A stretch of DNA of 13,983 nucleotides from UBA8437 sp003445035 (GCA_937901285.1 CALCHI010000541.1:1-13983), one strand, 5' to 3'. Numbered from the stretch's first letter, positions 1 to 7,314 are shown. Numbers and translations are program-made. The notes: generated by a model not told the origin, from the letters alone.

Positions 1-427
1 CCGTGGCGCCGTGGTCGGCGCTGCTGCTGGACGGGGTGTCGCTGCGGCCGGTGAAGAGAATCTCGTCGATGCCGAGAAATCTGAGCTTCGTACCGAACTT
101 GCCACTGCCAGCCGACCACATCGCCGAGGGGAGTCCGGTGTGGGATCGTTTCAGGGGCGAGTAGGCCATGAAATAGGTTCGCAGCCCCGTCATGAACTGA
201 GTGCCGCTGAGGATCCCCAAGGTCAGCAGCAGTTCCGCATCGGGGCTGTAGGCATCGGTGACCGGACAGGTCTCCAGGTGCTTGAAACCCCGGGCGATTC
301 CCCCCAGAACATCCTCGATGTCCTCGCATGCGGAGGTGCTGTGATGGACTGAGCCGTCAGAGAGGTTCACGCTGTGGCGGGAAATCTCAAAATCCTGCGG
401 CGATCGGACTGTGTCATCGCTGTTCAT
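1..427 (-). CDS. Aldehyde:ferredoxin oxidoreductase-like protein, N-terminal part (3' end outside window)
   Basis: Reading the minus strand from an ATG at 427 gives 142 residues open to the window edge. From about residue 85 it resembles the N-terminal domain of the tungsten/molybdopterin aldehyde:ferredoxin oxidoreductase family: a small-residue LGILSGTQFMTGLR stretch, then YSPLKRSHTGLPSAMWSAGSG, then GKFGTKLRFLGIDEILFTGRS. These match the family pattern of 'SP(L)', a Gly/Ser-rich pterin-binding loop and 'LK..G.D.i...G.(S/A)'. The first ~45 residues do not look like the usual family start. Such enzymes oxidise aldehydes or related substrates with ferredoxin-type acceptors in the cytoplasm. 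The iron-sulfur cysteines and the C-terminal domains are off the window. The start is weakly supported (AGAAG five bases upstream of the ATG; an in-frame GTG lies two codons upstream). The family call is from motif recognition only. Confidence 0.6.
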   Translation of the reverse strand, partial: MNSDDTVRSPQDFEISRHSVNLSDGSVHHSTSACEDIEDVLGGIARGFKHLETCPVTDAYSPDAELLLTLGILSGTQFMTGLRTYFMAYSPLKRSHTGLPSAMWSAGSGKFGTKLRFLGIDEILFTGRSDTPSSSSADHGAT

Positions 428-586
428 GATCACTTCTGTCGCTGGTAAAAGGGCACAGGGGGTCAGGAAGCGAGGACATCATACACGTGGCCCCCGTGGA
501 GGCGTCAACCGGCAGGCGGGTTACGCTGGCCTATTTTGGCGAGTTTACGGAGTGGATCACCGCAGCGAGATCGACCCCGTTCCCTC

Positions 587-2554
587 TCACTTTCCGGTCG
601 GATCAAAACGGTGCAATCCGCGGCCATTGACGGTTTCGGTCGCGAAGAACAGTTCGCCGGCTTCGTCTTCACCGAAGGCCAGTACGGGCATGCGGTTGGA
701 GGGAACCCTGAGATTCTTCTCGACCCGCCCAGTCTTTGCGTTCAGCTTCAGGGCCCAGATCTTGCCCGAGACGAAGTCGGCATAGATGTAGTGGCCGCGG
801 AGCGCCGGCAGCCGTTTGCCCCGATAGACCAGCCCGCCGGTGATCGATTTGCCGATCTGGTGATCGTATTCCCAGACCGGGTCGATCGGTGGGTCAGCCG
901 GGGGTTTTGGAGAATTCCCGAAGTTGAAGCTGGCCTCCTTCAGACTCCATCCGTAGTTGCCGCCCTTGCGGATGATGTTGATTTCTTCCCAGAGATCCTG
1001 GCCGACGTCACCGACCCACAGGTGTCCGGTCTTACGGTCGAAGGACAGTCGCCAGACGTTGCGAAGGCCGTAGGCGTAGAGTTCTGGTCGTGCGCCCTTG
1101 CGCTTGAGGAACGGGTTGTCCTTGGGGATCGCGTACTCCAGGCCCTTGTCCTTATGGTCGACGTCGATCCGCAGCAGGCCACCCAACAGGTTCGAGAGAT
1201 TCTGGGCAGTGCGTTCGGGGTCGTTGCGTCCGCCACCGTCTCCCATGGCGAGGTACAGGTACCCATCCGGGCCGAATGCCATCGGCCCACCGTTGTGGTT
1301 GGCAAACGGCTGGGGAATAGTCATCAGCACTCGTTCGGATGAGGCGTCGGCCCGGTTGGGGTCATCGCCGGTCACGCGGAATTCCGAGAGGATCGAGTCG
1401 TGACCTTTTCGGGAGTGCGTGTAGTAGACGTAGAACTTGCCGTTGGTCTTGAACTTCGGATGGAAGCATAGGCCCAGCAGGCCTTCCTCGTTCTCTATTT
1501 TCCACTGCCGCACGTTCTTGCGGATGTCCAGGAACAACTGGGTCTGCGTCGCACCGGGAGTGGCTTTCAGGGTGTGGATCGTTCCACTCTGTGTGCCGAT
1601 GAACAGGCGTCCGCTGCCGTCCCGGGCGTGTTCGATCATCATTGGGCGCAGCGGCAGAATCCTGCCCTTCTCGTCGACACCCTCCCATCCCTCCCACTGC
1701 AACTTCGGGAATGCGTCGACGACTTTCAGCGGCAGGGTGCCGTCGATGGGATCCTTGACCGTGCCCGTGTCGTCAAGTTCTCGGATCGTGATGTTGCGGA
1801 AGGCCACGGCGTTGCCATGGTCCTGGAGGCAGATGTGACCGGTGGTCGGTTTGCCGAACTGCTTGTAGCGGGCGAATTTGCTCTTCTTGACCCGTGCGTC
1901 CCAGTCCTTGCTCCCCTTCTGGAAGTAGTAGTAGCTGACGCCGTTGACGGCGACCTCGCATTTGCTGGGATGAATTCGCAGGTAAATATGATTCCACTGG
2001 CCTGCTGGACGAGTCGCGTCGTCGACGTCCGGACTCTTGTATCCGACCTGGTTCTCAAAACGGATGGCCCAGGGGGGCTTGACCGGCTTGTAGAGCTGAT
2101 AAAGCCAACCGGACTTCTGGGGATCGTGACCGTCAACATTGTCCTGCACCTGGATCTCGGGCCCTGTCTGCCACGGTGCGCCGAGTTCCTCGGTGACGTG
2201 GAACATGATCCCGCTGTTGCCGCCCTTGGAGATCTTGTATTCCAACGAGAGTTCGAAGTGCTTGTACTTTTTCGTGGTAATGATGTCCCCGGCACCACCG
2301 GCGGCACGAGCCAACGCACCGTCGCGGATTTGCCAACCGGAACCGATCTTTGGCTTGCGGTAATTCCGCCAACCGTCGGTGGTCTTGCCGTCGAAGAGCA
2401 GTTTCCAGCCACTCCGACGCTGGCTCTCGGTCAATTGGTTGGCCTTATGGCCGGCCCAGAGCTCCGTCCCGAGAGGGGCCAGCAGCATGATCGCCGTCAA
2501 CAGCGCCCATTGGGGGGCGCGGCGGGAATAAACGGAGAATTGGAGGTCGGACAC
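587..2554 (-). CDS. Secreted DUF1080 (3-keto-disaccharide hydrolase-type) plus PQQ-type glucose/sorbosone dehydrogenase fusion
   Basis: About 655 residues. I start it at GTG 2554 because AGGA lies seven bases upstream and it puts a signal peptide at the N-terminus (SRRAPQWALLTAIMLLAPLG, cut probably near residue 34). An ATG at 2641 would add 29 acidic residues in front. Residues ~48-260 form a DUF1080 domain (WKLLFDGKTTDGW, GGNSGIMFHV, PEIQVQDN, GHICLQDHG), a concanavalin-like fold linked to 3-keto-glycoside hydrolysis. Residues ~275-655 form a six-bladed propeller of the soluble glucose/sorbosone dehydrogenase family (GLLGLCFHPKF, ANHNGGPMAFGPDGYLYLAM, YGLRNVWRLSFD, GDVGQDLWEEIN). The fusion suggests oxidation and cleavage of sugars outside the cytoplasm; electron acceptor and substrate are not visible. 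It runs opposite to the porin across a shared 396-bp upstream region. Confidence 0.88.
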   Translation of the reverse strand: MSDLQFSVYSRRAPQWALLTAIMLLAPLGTELWAGHKANQLTESQRRSGWKLLFDGKTTDGWRNYRKPKIGSGWQIRDGALARAAGGAGDIITTKKYKHFELSLEYKISKGGNSGIMFHVTEELGAPWQTGPEIQVQDNVDGHDPQKSGWLYQLYKPVKPPWAIRFENQVGYKSPDVDDATRPAGQWNHIYLRIHPSKCEVAVNGVSYYYFQKGSKDWDARVKKSKFARYKQFGKPTTGHICLQDHGNAVAFRNITIRELDDTGTVKDPIDGTLPLKVVDAFPKLQWEGWEGVDEKGRILPLRPMMIEHARDGSGRLFIGTQSGTIHTLKATPGATQTQLFLDIRKNVRQWKIENEEGLLGLCFHPKFKTNGKFYVYYTHSRKGHDSILSEFRVTGDDPNRADASSERVLMTIPQPFANHNGGPMAFGPDGYLYLAMGDGGGRNDPERTAQNLSNLLGGLLRIDVDHKDKGLEYAIPKDNPFLKRKGARPELYAYGLRNVWRLSFDRKTGHLWVGDVGQDLWEEINIIRKGGNYGWSLKEASFNFGNSPKPPADPPIDPVWEYDHQIGKSITGGLVYRGKRLPALRGHYIYADFVSGKIWALKLNAKTGRVEKNLRVPSNRMPVLAFGEDEAGELFFATETVNGRGLHRFDPTGK

Positions 2555-2750
2555 GGGGTCATCCTCGTGCAAAACGATCGTGGTGAAATCCGGACCGTTA
2601 TCGTAATCGCTGCCTGTGTTGAATCCCACCGAGCCGGTCACGCCGGTTGTTCAGAGCCTAAGAAATGTCACCTGGGCAGCCGGGTGGGGTGGTCCCGATT
2701 ACAACACCGGCCGAGAATTGCCAGCACCCCGACAGTCATCCCATATCCCC

Positions 2751-2769
2751 CAAGTTACATATTAACTTG
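2751..2769. promoter_or_regulatory. 19-bp inverted repeat, candidate operator in divergent intergenic region
   Basis: The sequence CAAGTTA-CATAT-TAACTTG has perfect 7-bp arms around a 5-bp AT-rich spacer. It lies between the divergent dehydrogenase gene (start 2554) and porin gene (start 2951), about 180-200 bp from each. The arms are much more AT-rich than the surroundings, which fits a regulator binding site or promoter region. No confident -35/-10 pair could be assigned. The rest of 2555-2950 shows nothing else I can name. Confidence 0.4.
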
Positions 2770-2950
2770 TTCAGGATTGATGCGGGGATTGTCGAAGATA
2801 GGCATGTTGAAGGGCATGGCTGGTGTGCCGGTTCTGGGGTGAGTGCCGCCTGGGTCGATCGTGGCTCGGGCGCATGCTGTCCGGAACGGAAGGTTTACAC
2901 CAGCAGACTAATCAGAAATCGACATGGTCGAATTCAGTAGGGAGTACATG

Positions 2951-4234
2951 ATGAATATGGCAACATTGAAAACGTTCGCGGCCGGCCTCGCGCTGGCTTC
3001 GTTTAGTGCCTTGCCGGCACTCGCCGCGGGCCCCGAGGCTCCGGTCAAGCAGGTTGGCCTGTTCGCCAAGAAGGTCGAAGATTGCGCCAAAGACGCCAAG
3101 AAGGTCGCCAAGAAGAAGACCAACGGCAAGAACGGCGATGACGGCAAGACGGCTGGTTGCGACGGCGACAACGGTGGTTGCAACCTTCTGCAGCGTGCCA
3201 TGAACAAGTCCGGTATCGGACGGCGTCTGTCCGACAGCGGTGTCAAGGCTGGTGGATTTCTCCAGATGGGGTACCACAGCGACAACAACGGTCTGTTCAA
3301 CAACCACGCTGACGACTTCAACGTCCACCAGCTGTACTTCTCGCTTGAGAAGGTTGCTGATGACAGCGAAGGCATGGGCATTGGTTTCCGTTCTGACATC
3401 GTCTACGGCGTCGACGCCCAGGACCTGCAGGCCTTCGGAAACGATCGTGCCGCCGAGTACGACGATGACGATGACTTTGACCATGGCATTTACGGCTGGG
3501 CCCTGCCGCAGTTGTACGCCACCGTGGTCCGTGATGATCTGAGCGTCAAGTTGGGTCACTTCAACGCCAACCTCGGCATGGAGAGCAACAACCCGACGCA
3601 GAACTTCTTCTACAGCCACTCGAAGGCCATGTACAACAGCCAGCCCCGAACCCTGACGGGCCTGATGGCTGACTACAACCTGACCGACGAGTTGACCACC
3701 AGCTTCGGTTGGGCGGGCGGCTGGAACTCCGGAATGTTCGAGCGTGGCAACACGGGAACGGGAACCGACGGCCGGGACGGAAGCGCCCTGGTTTCGAAGA
3801 TCGGCTTCAACCCGCTGGATGGTGTCTCGCTGACGTACGCCGTTTCGATGGGCGATCTCGGCAACCGCGGTGAAGGATACGTGCACAGTGTCTACGGTGA
3901 ACTCGAAATCATCGACGACATCACGTACGCCATCGAGAGCGTGTTGGTCGAGACCAACCAAGAGGACGCCGCTGGGGCTGCCCACTCGGTTGGAATCACC
4001 CAGTACCTCACGTCGAAGATCAACGACAAGCTGTCTGCCGGTGCTCGGATTGAGTGGTGGAAGAACAGTGGCGACTCGGAGTACGACGTGACCTTCGGTC
4101 TGAACTACCAGGCTCGCGACTGCATCATCGTGCGACCTGAGATTCGCACCGACTGGGGTGCCGATTCGGCAGCCGTGCGTGGAACCCAGGAAGACCAGAC
4201 GGTCTTCGGAATCGACGTGATTCTTAGCTACTAA
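2951..4234 (+). CDS. Outer-membrane beta-barrel porin (BBP2/OmpL-like family)
   Basis: About 427 residues. Three nearby ATGs (2948, 2951, 2957) follow a GGAG at 2941-2944; 2951 gives a 6-base spacing. The N-terminus is a signal peptide (LKTFAAGLALASFSALPALA, cut after ALA). The mature start is an unusual Lys/Asp/Gly-rich stretch with three cysteines (KKVEDCAKDAKKVAKKK, then TAGCDGDNGGCNLL). The rest alternates aromatic and polar residues like beta-strands (GGFLQMGYHSDNNGLFNNHA, DDFNVHQLYFSLEK, LSVKLGHFNANLGMESNN) and ends in VFGIDVILSY, with the terminal aromatic residue typical of barrel outer-membrane proteins. This pattern fits the putative beta-barrel porin-2 family common in planctomycetes. 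It would let small solutes cross the outer membrane; the solute is unknown. It is followed by a strong terminator, so it appears to be a single-gene unit. Confidence 0.82.
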   Translation: MNMATLKTFAAGLALASFSALPALAAGPEAPVKQVGLFAKKVEDCAKDAKKVAKKKTNGKNGDDGKTAGCDGDNGGCNLLQRAMNKSGIGRRLSDSGVKAGGFLQMGYHSDNNGLFNNHADDFNVHQLYFSLEKVADDSEGMGIGFRSDIVYGVDAQDLQAFGNDRAAEYDDDDDFDHGIYGWALPQLYATVVRDDLSVKLGHFNANLGMESNNPTQNFFYSHSKAMYNSQPRTLTGLMADYNLTDELTTSFGWAGGWNSGMFERGNTGTGTDGRDGSALVSKIGFNPLDGVSLTYAVSMGDLGNRGEGYVHSVYGELEIIDDITYAIESVLVETNQEDAAGAAHSVGITQYLTSKINDKLSAGARIEWWKNSGDSEYDVTFGLNYQARDCIIVRPEIRTDWGADSAAVRGTQEDQTVFGIDVILSY

Positions 4235-4243
4235 GTTCCGAAG

Positions 4244-4258
4244 GCGAGAACGTCTCGC
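4244..4258 (+). other. Small 6-bp hairpin just after the porin stop codon
   Basis: GCGAGA-ACG-TCTCGC is a perfect 6-bp stem with a 3-base loop, starting ten bases after the porin stop. It has no U-tract, so it is unlikely to terminate alone; with the larger hairpin downstream it may protect the 3' end of the porin mRNA. Confidence 0.4.
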
Positions 4259-4280
4259 AACAAGAACTTCTGTGATACGG

Positions 4281-4319
4281 AGGCAGGCCCGGTCATCGTG
4301 ACCGGGCCTGCTTTCATTT
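4281..4319 (+). terminator. Strong intrinsic terminator of the porin gene
   Basis: The arms GCAGGCCCGGTCA (4283-4295) and TGACCGGGCCTGC (4299-4311) pair perfectly over 13 bp around a TCG loop, and two more outer pairs can form. The stem is followed by TTTCATTT. It lies 47 bp after the porin stop and separates the porin from the next gene. Confidence 0.88.
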
Positions 4320-4407
4320 GTCCATGGGGAGGCGAAGGGGAATGCTGTAGGATGTGCCGTTGAGGCGGCGGTGGGAGTCGTTAATGACGAACCGAACGCG
4401 TGACACC

Positions 4408-4414
4408 GGAGGAA
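4408..4414 (+). promoter_or_regulatory. Strong Shine-Dalgarno sequence deciding the start at 4422
   Basis: GGAGGAA sits seven bases before ATG 4422. This near-ideal site makes 4422 a real translation start, which matters because the frame that follows meets a TGA after only 66 codons. Confidence 0.8.
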
Positions 4415-4421
4415 CAGGCGG

Positions 4422-5399
4422 ATGACGAGGTTGTCGATGTTGTCAGCGTTGGTGTCATTGTTCGTATACGCGACGGCGGGCCGTGCTGCTGAACCGACTG
4501 CTGCGGAGGTTGCCGAGGCCGGTGTGAAATACCGGAAAACGTGCCTCCACTGTCACGAGGCGCCGGACTTGAGGTTCGAGACCGAAAGGGCCTGGTTGGA
4601 CCAGGTCAATCGGACGGCGTGAAGCGGAACCGGCACCGAGGCCCGTGGGGCCTTGATCAGATTTTTACGGTCCGGGGCGTTGAAGCCGCCTCGCACGATC
4701 CACCGTCCCCCCAAGGCGGGTTCCACCGGATACGGCCTGGTTGTTCCGTCATTTGAACAGGGGGCTGTCGTGTTACGAGACGCCAAAAAGCGTGTGCTCC
4801 GAATCGCATGGGAACCACCAACTCCGAAAGACATCAAGCCGAAAAACCGGAGGAAAGGCACTCCAGTCGGTCGGAAACCGAAAGCGAGTGCGGCGGTCAA
4901 TAGCTCGAGAGCTCTGGACCCCGGCGTCTACAATGTGATCGGGTACCGTGTGATTCGGCACGACAAGGCGGGTGTTGGCTGGTTTGTTTCGGGAACCGAA
5001 TCGCGAGGGATTAAGCGGATTACGGTCGTGGCAGGCAGTCGCCAAAAGATTGACATTGATCCGGCGATAGCCGTCGATTGTGTTGCGCTGCGAACAAAAA
5101 CTGGGCTGCGGATCCTGATGACGATCACCGGACATAACGAATCGGGTTTGACCATCTTTCGTCAGGGACGTCGAATCGGGATCGAGTACCGCGTGTTGGA
5201 TGAGCAGGGGCGATCCGTGGCCGAGGGTGTCATGAAATATGGTTGAGGTGGTGGTGGATCGGCTTCGTGCAAGCTGAATGGGAAGCAGAAACAACGAGCG
5301 TTCCAGGTTGAGCTGAAGCCCGCGAAATCGCGATTTGCGGCGTTGCCTTTTGAGATTGTTGGCGAGCATTCGATCAAATTGCCGGCCATAGACGATTGA
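4422..5399 (+). CDS. Candidate selenoprotein with two in-frame TGA codons: secreted CxxCH protein
   Basis: The frame from ATG 4422 to TGA 5397-5399 has 325 codons with two internal TGAs: codon 67 (4620-4622) and codon 275 (5244-5246). No TAA or TAG interrupts it. Residues 1-23 are a signal peptide (MLSALVSLFVYATAGRAA). C41-L-H-C-H45 is a c-type heme motif or metal site. Residues 46-66 (WLDQVNRTA) lead into the first TGA, then SGTGTEARGALIRFLRSG continues smoothly. Residues ~165-274 look like a beta-rich domain (LDPGVYNVIGYRVIRHDKAG, GWFVSGTESRGIKRITVVAG, ending GVMKYG). After the second TGA comes GGGGSASCKLNGKQKQ and a coherent tail ending HSIKLPAIDD. Each TGA is followed by a SECIS-like hairpin. 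I infer selenocysteine at 67 and 275. Function unknown; a secreted redox or heme protein is plausible. Alternative: a gene with two nonsense mutations. Standard annotation would split it into 4422-4622 and ~4653-5246 and miss the tail. Confidence 0.55.
4637..4655 (+). promoter_or_regulatory. SECIS-like hairpin after the first in-frame TGA
   Basis: C4637-G4655, G4638-T4654 (wobble), then AGGCCC/GGGCCT form an 8-pair stem with loop GTG (CGTGG if the last C-G pair opens). The loop begins 21-22 bases after TGA 4620-4622 and has G and U at its start, fitting the general bacterial SECIS model (apical loop about 16-37 nt after the UGA, G in the first two loop positions). GC-rich DNA makes such hairpins by chance, so this counts only together with the coding continuity. 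Confidence 0.5.
5259..5277 (+). promoter_or_regulatory. SECIS-like hairpin after the second in-frame TGA
   Basis: TCGGCTT (5259-5265) pairs with AAGCTGA (5271-5277) in a 7-pair stem including one G-T wobble, with loop CGTGC. The loop begins 19 bases after TGA 5244-5246. Its CGTG core is the same as in the hairpin after the first TGA, although the stems differ in sequence. Confidence 0.5.
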
Positions 5400-5540
5400 T
5401 TGTTGCACGGGGCCGGGGCGGTGGTTGCCGCAAGGGGTCGGATTCGCCACACTGATCCCGCCGGTGGGCCGAATGCGGGATGGCCGCGTGGTTGGCCTTT
5501 ACGCTGAGGTGGTCCAACGACGGGACGGCAGGAGGTCATG

Positions 5541-6188
5541 ATGGGTCAGACGCGTGACCTTGGGCGGCGGATCGAACTGCATTCGATGGATCCGCATTGT
5601 CAGGATATCAGCTTGGGTCTTTACAGACAGATCCACCAGGGCCGGTCGGGTTACCTGGTCCACAGTTACAGTGGCGTGGGAGCCGTCGAGGGCCGCCTGT
5701 CGGCCATACGCGAAGGGTTGGCTGCGCACGCCGGAATGGTGCCCATGGAGGGCCAACCGGGACTCCTGGAGTTCCCCTGTGGCAACGATCATGAGAAAGC
5801 GCTGAGACGGACTTTCCTTGAAGTCTGCAAGCATGCCGACGATGAAATCGGTGGTGCTTTGCCATTGGTCCGTCACGACAAAAAGGGCGAGTGCGAACTG
5901 ACGGTGAACTCCGAGGGGAACGGGCGTTATCGGATCACGGCACCCGAATCGTCGGAGAATGGCGCAAGACGGATCCGGGCGGTGGCTCGTGGATTTGCAA
6001 AACTGTGCGAGATGAACGTTGACGAAACGGACGAGGCGGTAGTGAGTTTCGCCTGCCAGACAGAACACAACTCGTTGATGGGTTCGTTGTTCTTCCGGGC
6101 CCAGAACGTTCGCTCGGCGATGCAGGAAGATGAACTGTCGGCGGGCCGCGGAGTCCTGGCAGCGCCGGGCAGTCAGGATGATTCCTGA
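5541..6188 (+). CDS. Unknown protein, first gene of the corrinoid methyl-transfer operon
   Basis: 215 residues from ATG 5541, four bases after GGAGGT (5531-5536); ATG 5538 is the neighbouring alternative but leaves only one base of spacing. I do not recognise the family. It is soluble, with no signal peptide or membrane segment. The N-terminal half has a well-ordered look: DLGRRIELHSMDPHCQDISL, then YRQIHQGRSGYLVHSYSGVG, then LLEFPCGNDHEKALRRTFLE. The second half has ARGFAKLCEMNVDE and SFACQTEHNSLMGSLFFRAQ. Several Cys/His pairs (DPHC, CGNDH, CQTEH) could bind metal or a cofactor. The tail after ~residue 195 looks disordered. It ends 16 bp before the methyltransferase gene, so it is very likely co-transcribed and part of the same system: a substrate-side subunit, a partner of the corrinoid protein, or an accessory factor. 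Confidence 0.75.
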   Translation: MGQTRDLGRRIELHSMDPHCQDISLGLYRQIHQGRSGYLVHSYSGVGAVEGRLSAIREGLAAHAGMVPMEGQPGLLEFPCGNDHEKALRRTFLEVCKHADDEIGGALPLVRHDKKGECELTVNSEGNGRYRITAPESSENGARRIRAVARGFAKLCEMNVDETDEAVVSFACQTEHNSLMGSLFFRAQNVRSAMQEDELSAGRGVLAAPGSQDDS

Positions 6189-6204
6189 GGAATGAGGTGC
6201 GGTG

Positions 6205-7314
6205 ATGGTTAGTGATCACTCGAACGAAACTCCGGAAACAGGGCGACCGGTTGTCGGGCAAATGACCGGACGCGAACGCGTGATGGCCGCACTGGCTGGG
6301 CAGGCGGTCGATCGGACGCCCGTCTGCAATCCGACCTCTGTGGCGACCGTGGAACTGATGGACCTGGTGGATGCGCACTTTCCGGATGCGAACCGGGACG
6401 GCGAAAAGATGGCCAGATTGGCTGCGACCAGTTACACCGAATTGGGCTTCGACAGCGTGATGCCGGTCTTCACGATCATCCAGGAATCATCGGCGCTGGG
6501 ATGCGACATCCAATGGGAGGCCAAGGACAACTGGCCGACGGTGAGGATGTCCAAGCCGATCTGGAAGGGTGCCGACGACGTGAATATGCCGTCTGACTTT
6601 CTCCAGCACCCCGACATTACCTGCGTGCTGGATGCGATTCGTCGACTCCGAAAGGAAGTCGGAGACGACGTGGCAATTATTGGCAAAACGATGGGGCCGT
6701 GGACGCTGGGTTACCACGTGTTCGGCGTCGAACCGTTTCTGTTAATGTCACTGGATGATCCAGGTCATACAAAACTGTGCCTTGATCGCATGAAGGAGAT
6801 CACGATCGCTTTTGGTCAGGCACAGATCGACGCGGGCGCGGACGCGCTGACACTTCCCGATCATGCCACCGGTGATCTGGTCAGCGGGGAGTACTACCGG
6901 GAATTTCTTCGCGATCTTCATACGGAACTTGTTGACGAAATTCCGATACCTTTGATTCTGCACATCTGTGGCAAGACCGTGGACCGGATGGATTACATCG
7001 CTCAAACCGGACTGGCAGCGTTTCATTACGATTCGAAGAACGACCCGTCCGAATCCATGGAGATCGTCACGGATCGAATCGCGTTGATCGGGAACATCAA
7101 CAATCCCGAGACGTTGTATGCCAAGGGGCCCGAACAAGTCGCGGAGGAAGTGGTTCGCAATCTCGACGCGGGCGTGCCGTTGGTTGGTCCGGAGTGCGCT
7201 ATACCCCTGCAAACGGCCATCGAGAATCTCAAGGAGATCCCATTGGCTGTGGCGCGATGGCATGCCGAACAATCCTCTTCCGGACCCGGGCCGTCGGAGG
7301 CGAACGACCGATGA
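6205..7314 (+). CDS. MtaA/CmuA (uroporphyrinogen decarboxylase-like) family methyltransferase
   Basis: 369 residues from ATG 6205, five bases after GAGGTG; a GTG at 6202 is the only near alternative. The fold is that of uroporphyrinogen decarboxylase as used by zinc-dependent corrinoid methyltransferases (MtaA, CmuA and vanillate-type demethylases). It opens with the family phrase MTGRERVMAALAGQAVDRTP. The zinc ligands characteristic of the methyltransferase branch are present: H253-I-C255 in LILHICGKT and C331 in VGPECAIPLQ. True decarboxylases lack this H-x-C...C set. In this family the zinc activates a thiol or other substrate for methyl exchange with cobalamin. The downstream carrier (8247-8996) is the likely partner. 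Because a dedicated homocysteine enzyme follows, I infer this one takes methyl from the donor rather than making methyl-CoM. The donor cannot be read from sequence. Its stop overlaps the next start (ATGA). Confidence 0.85.
   Translation: MVSDHSNETPETGRPVVGQMTGRERVMAALAGQAVDRTPVCNPTSVATVELMDLVDAHFPDANRDGEKMARLAATSYTELGFDSVMPVFTIIQESSALGCDIQWEAKDNWPTVRMSKPIWKGADDVNMPSDFLQHPDITCVLDAIRRLRKEVGDDVAIIGKTMGPWTLGYHVFGVEPFLLMSLDDPGHTKLCLDRMKEITIAFGQAQIDAGADALTLPDHATGDLVSGEYYREFLRDLHTELVDEIPIPLILHICGKTVDRMDYIAQTGLAAFHYDSKNDPSESMEIVTDRIALIGNINNPETLYAKGPEQVAEEVVRNLDAGVPLVGPECAIPLQTAIENLKEIPLAVARWHAEQSSSGPGPSEANDR

Noticed and set aside
428..586. Possible terminator or small gene between the first two minus-strand genes
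   Set aside because: Only a short 4-bp hairpin near 485-500 without a T-run; the frames here have no support.
1574..2842. 422-codon plus-strand frame opposite the dehydrogenase
   Set aside because: Antisense shadow of a gene with two clear domains; no motif or ribosome site.
2912..3985. 357-codon minus-strand frame opposite the porin
   Set aside because: Val/Asp-rich translation typical of an antisense shadow; the porin frame has signal peptide and barrel pattern.
4422..5399. Code reassignment of TGA to Trp or another residue
   Set aside because: Several intact neighbours end at TGA in the expected place (7314, 8204, 11767, sulfatase at 12875), so TGA is a normal stop here.
4773..5450. Long minus-strand open frame opposite the candidate selenoprotein
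   Set aside because: It has no recognisable domain and lies opposite a frame with signal peptide, heme motif and strong ribosome site; it is a GC-rich shadow.
5397..5537. Reading on through TGA 5397 and TGA 5505 into the 5541 gene, which is in the same frame
   Set aside because: No TAA/TAG occurs in this frame from 4422 to 6188, but the 5400-5537 translation is Gly/Ala/Arg/Pro-rich and not protein-like, and the 5541 gene has its own GGAGGT site. The hairpin after 5397 has only 4 pairs. I treat 5397-5399 as the true stop.
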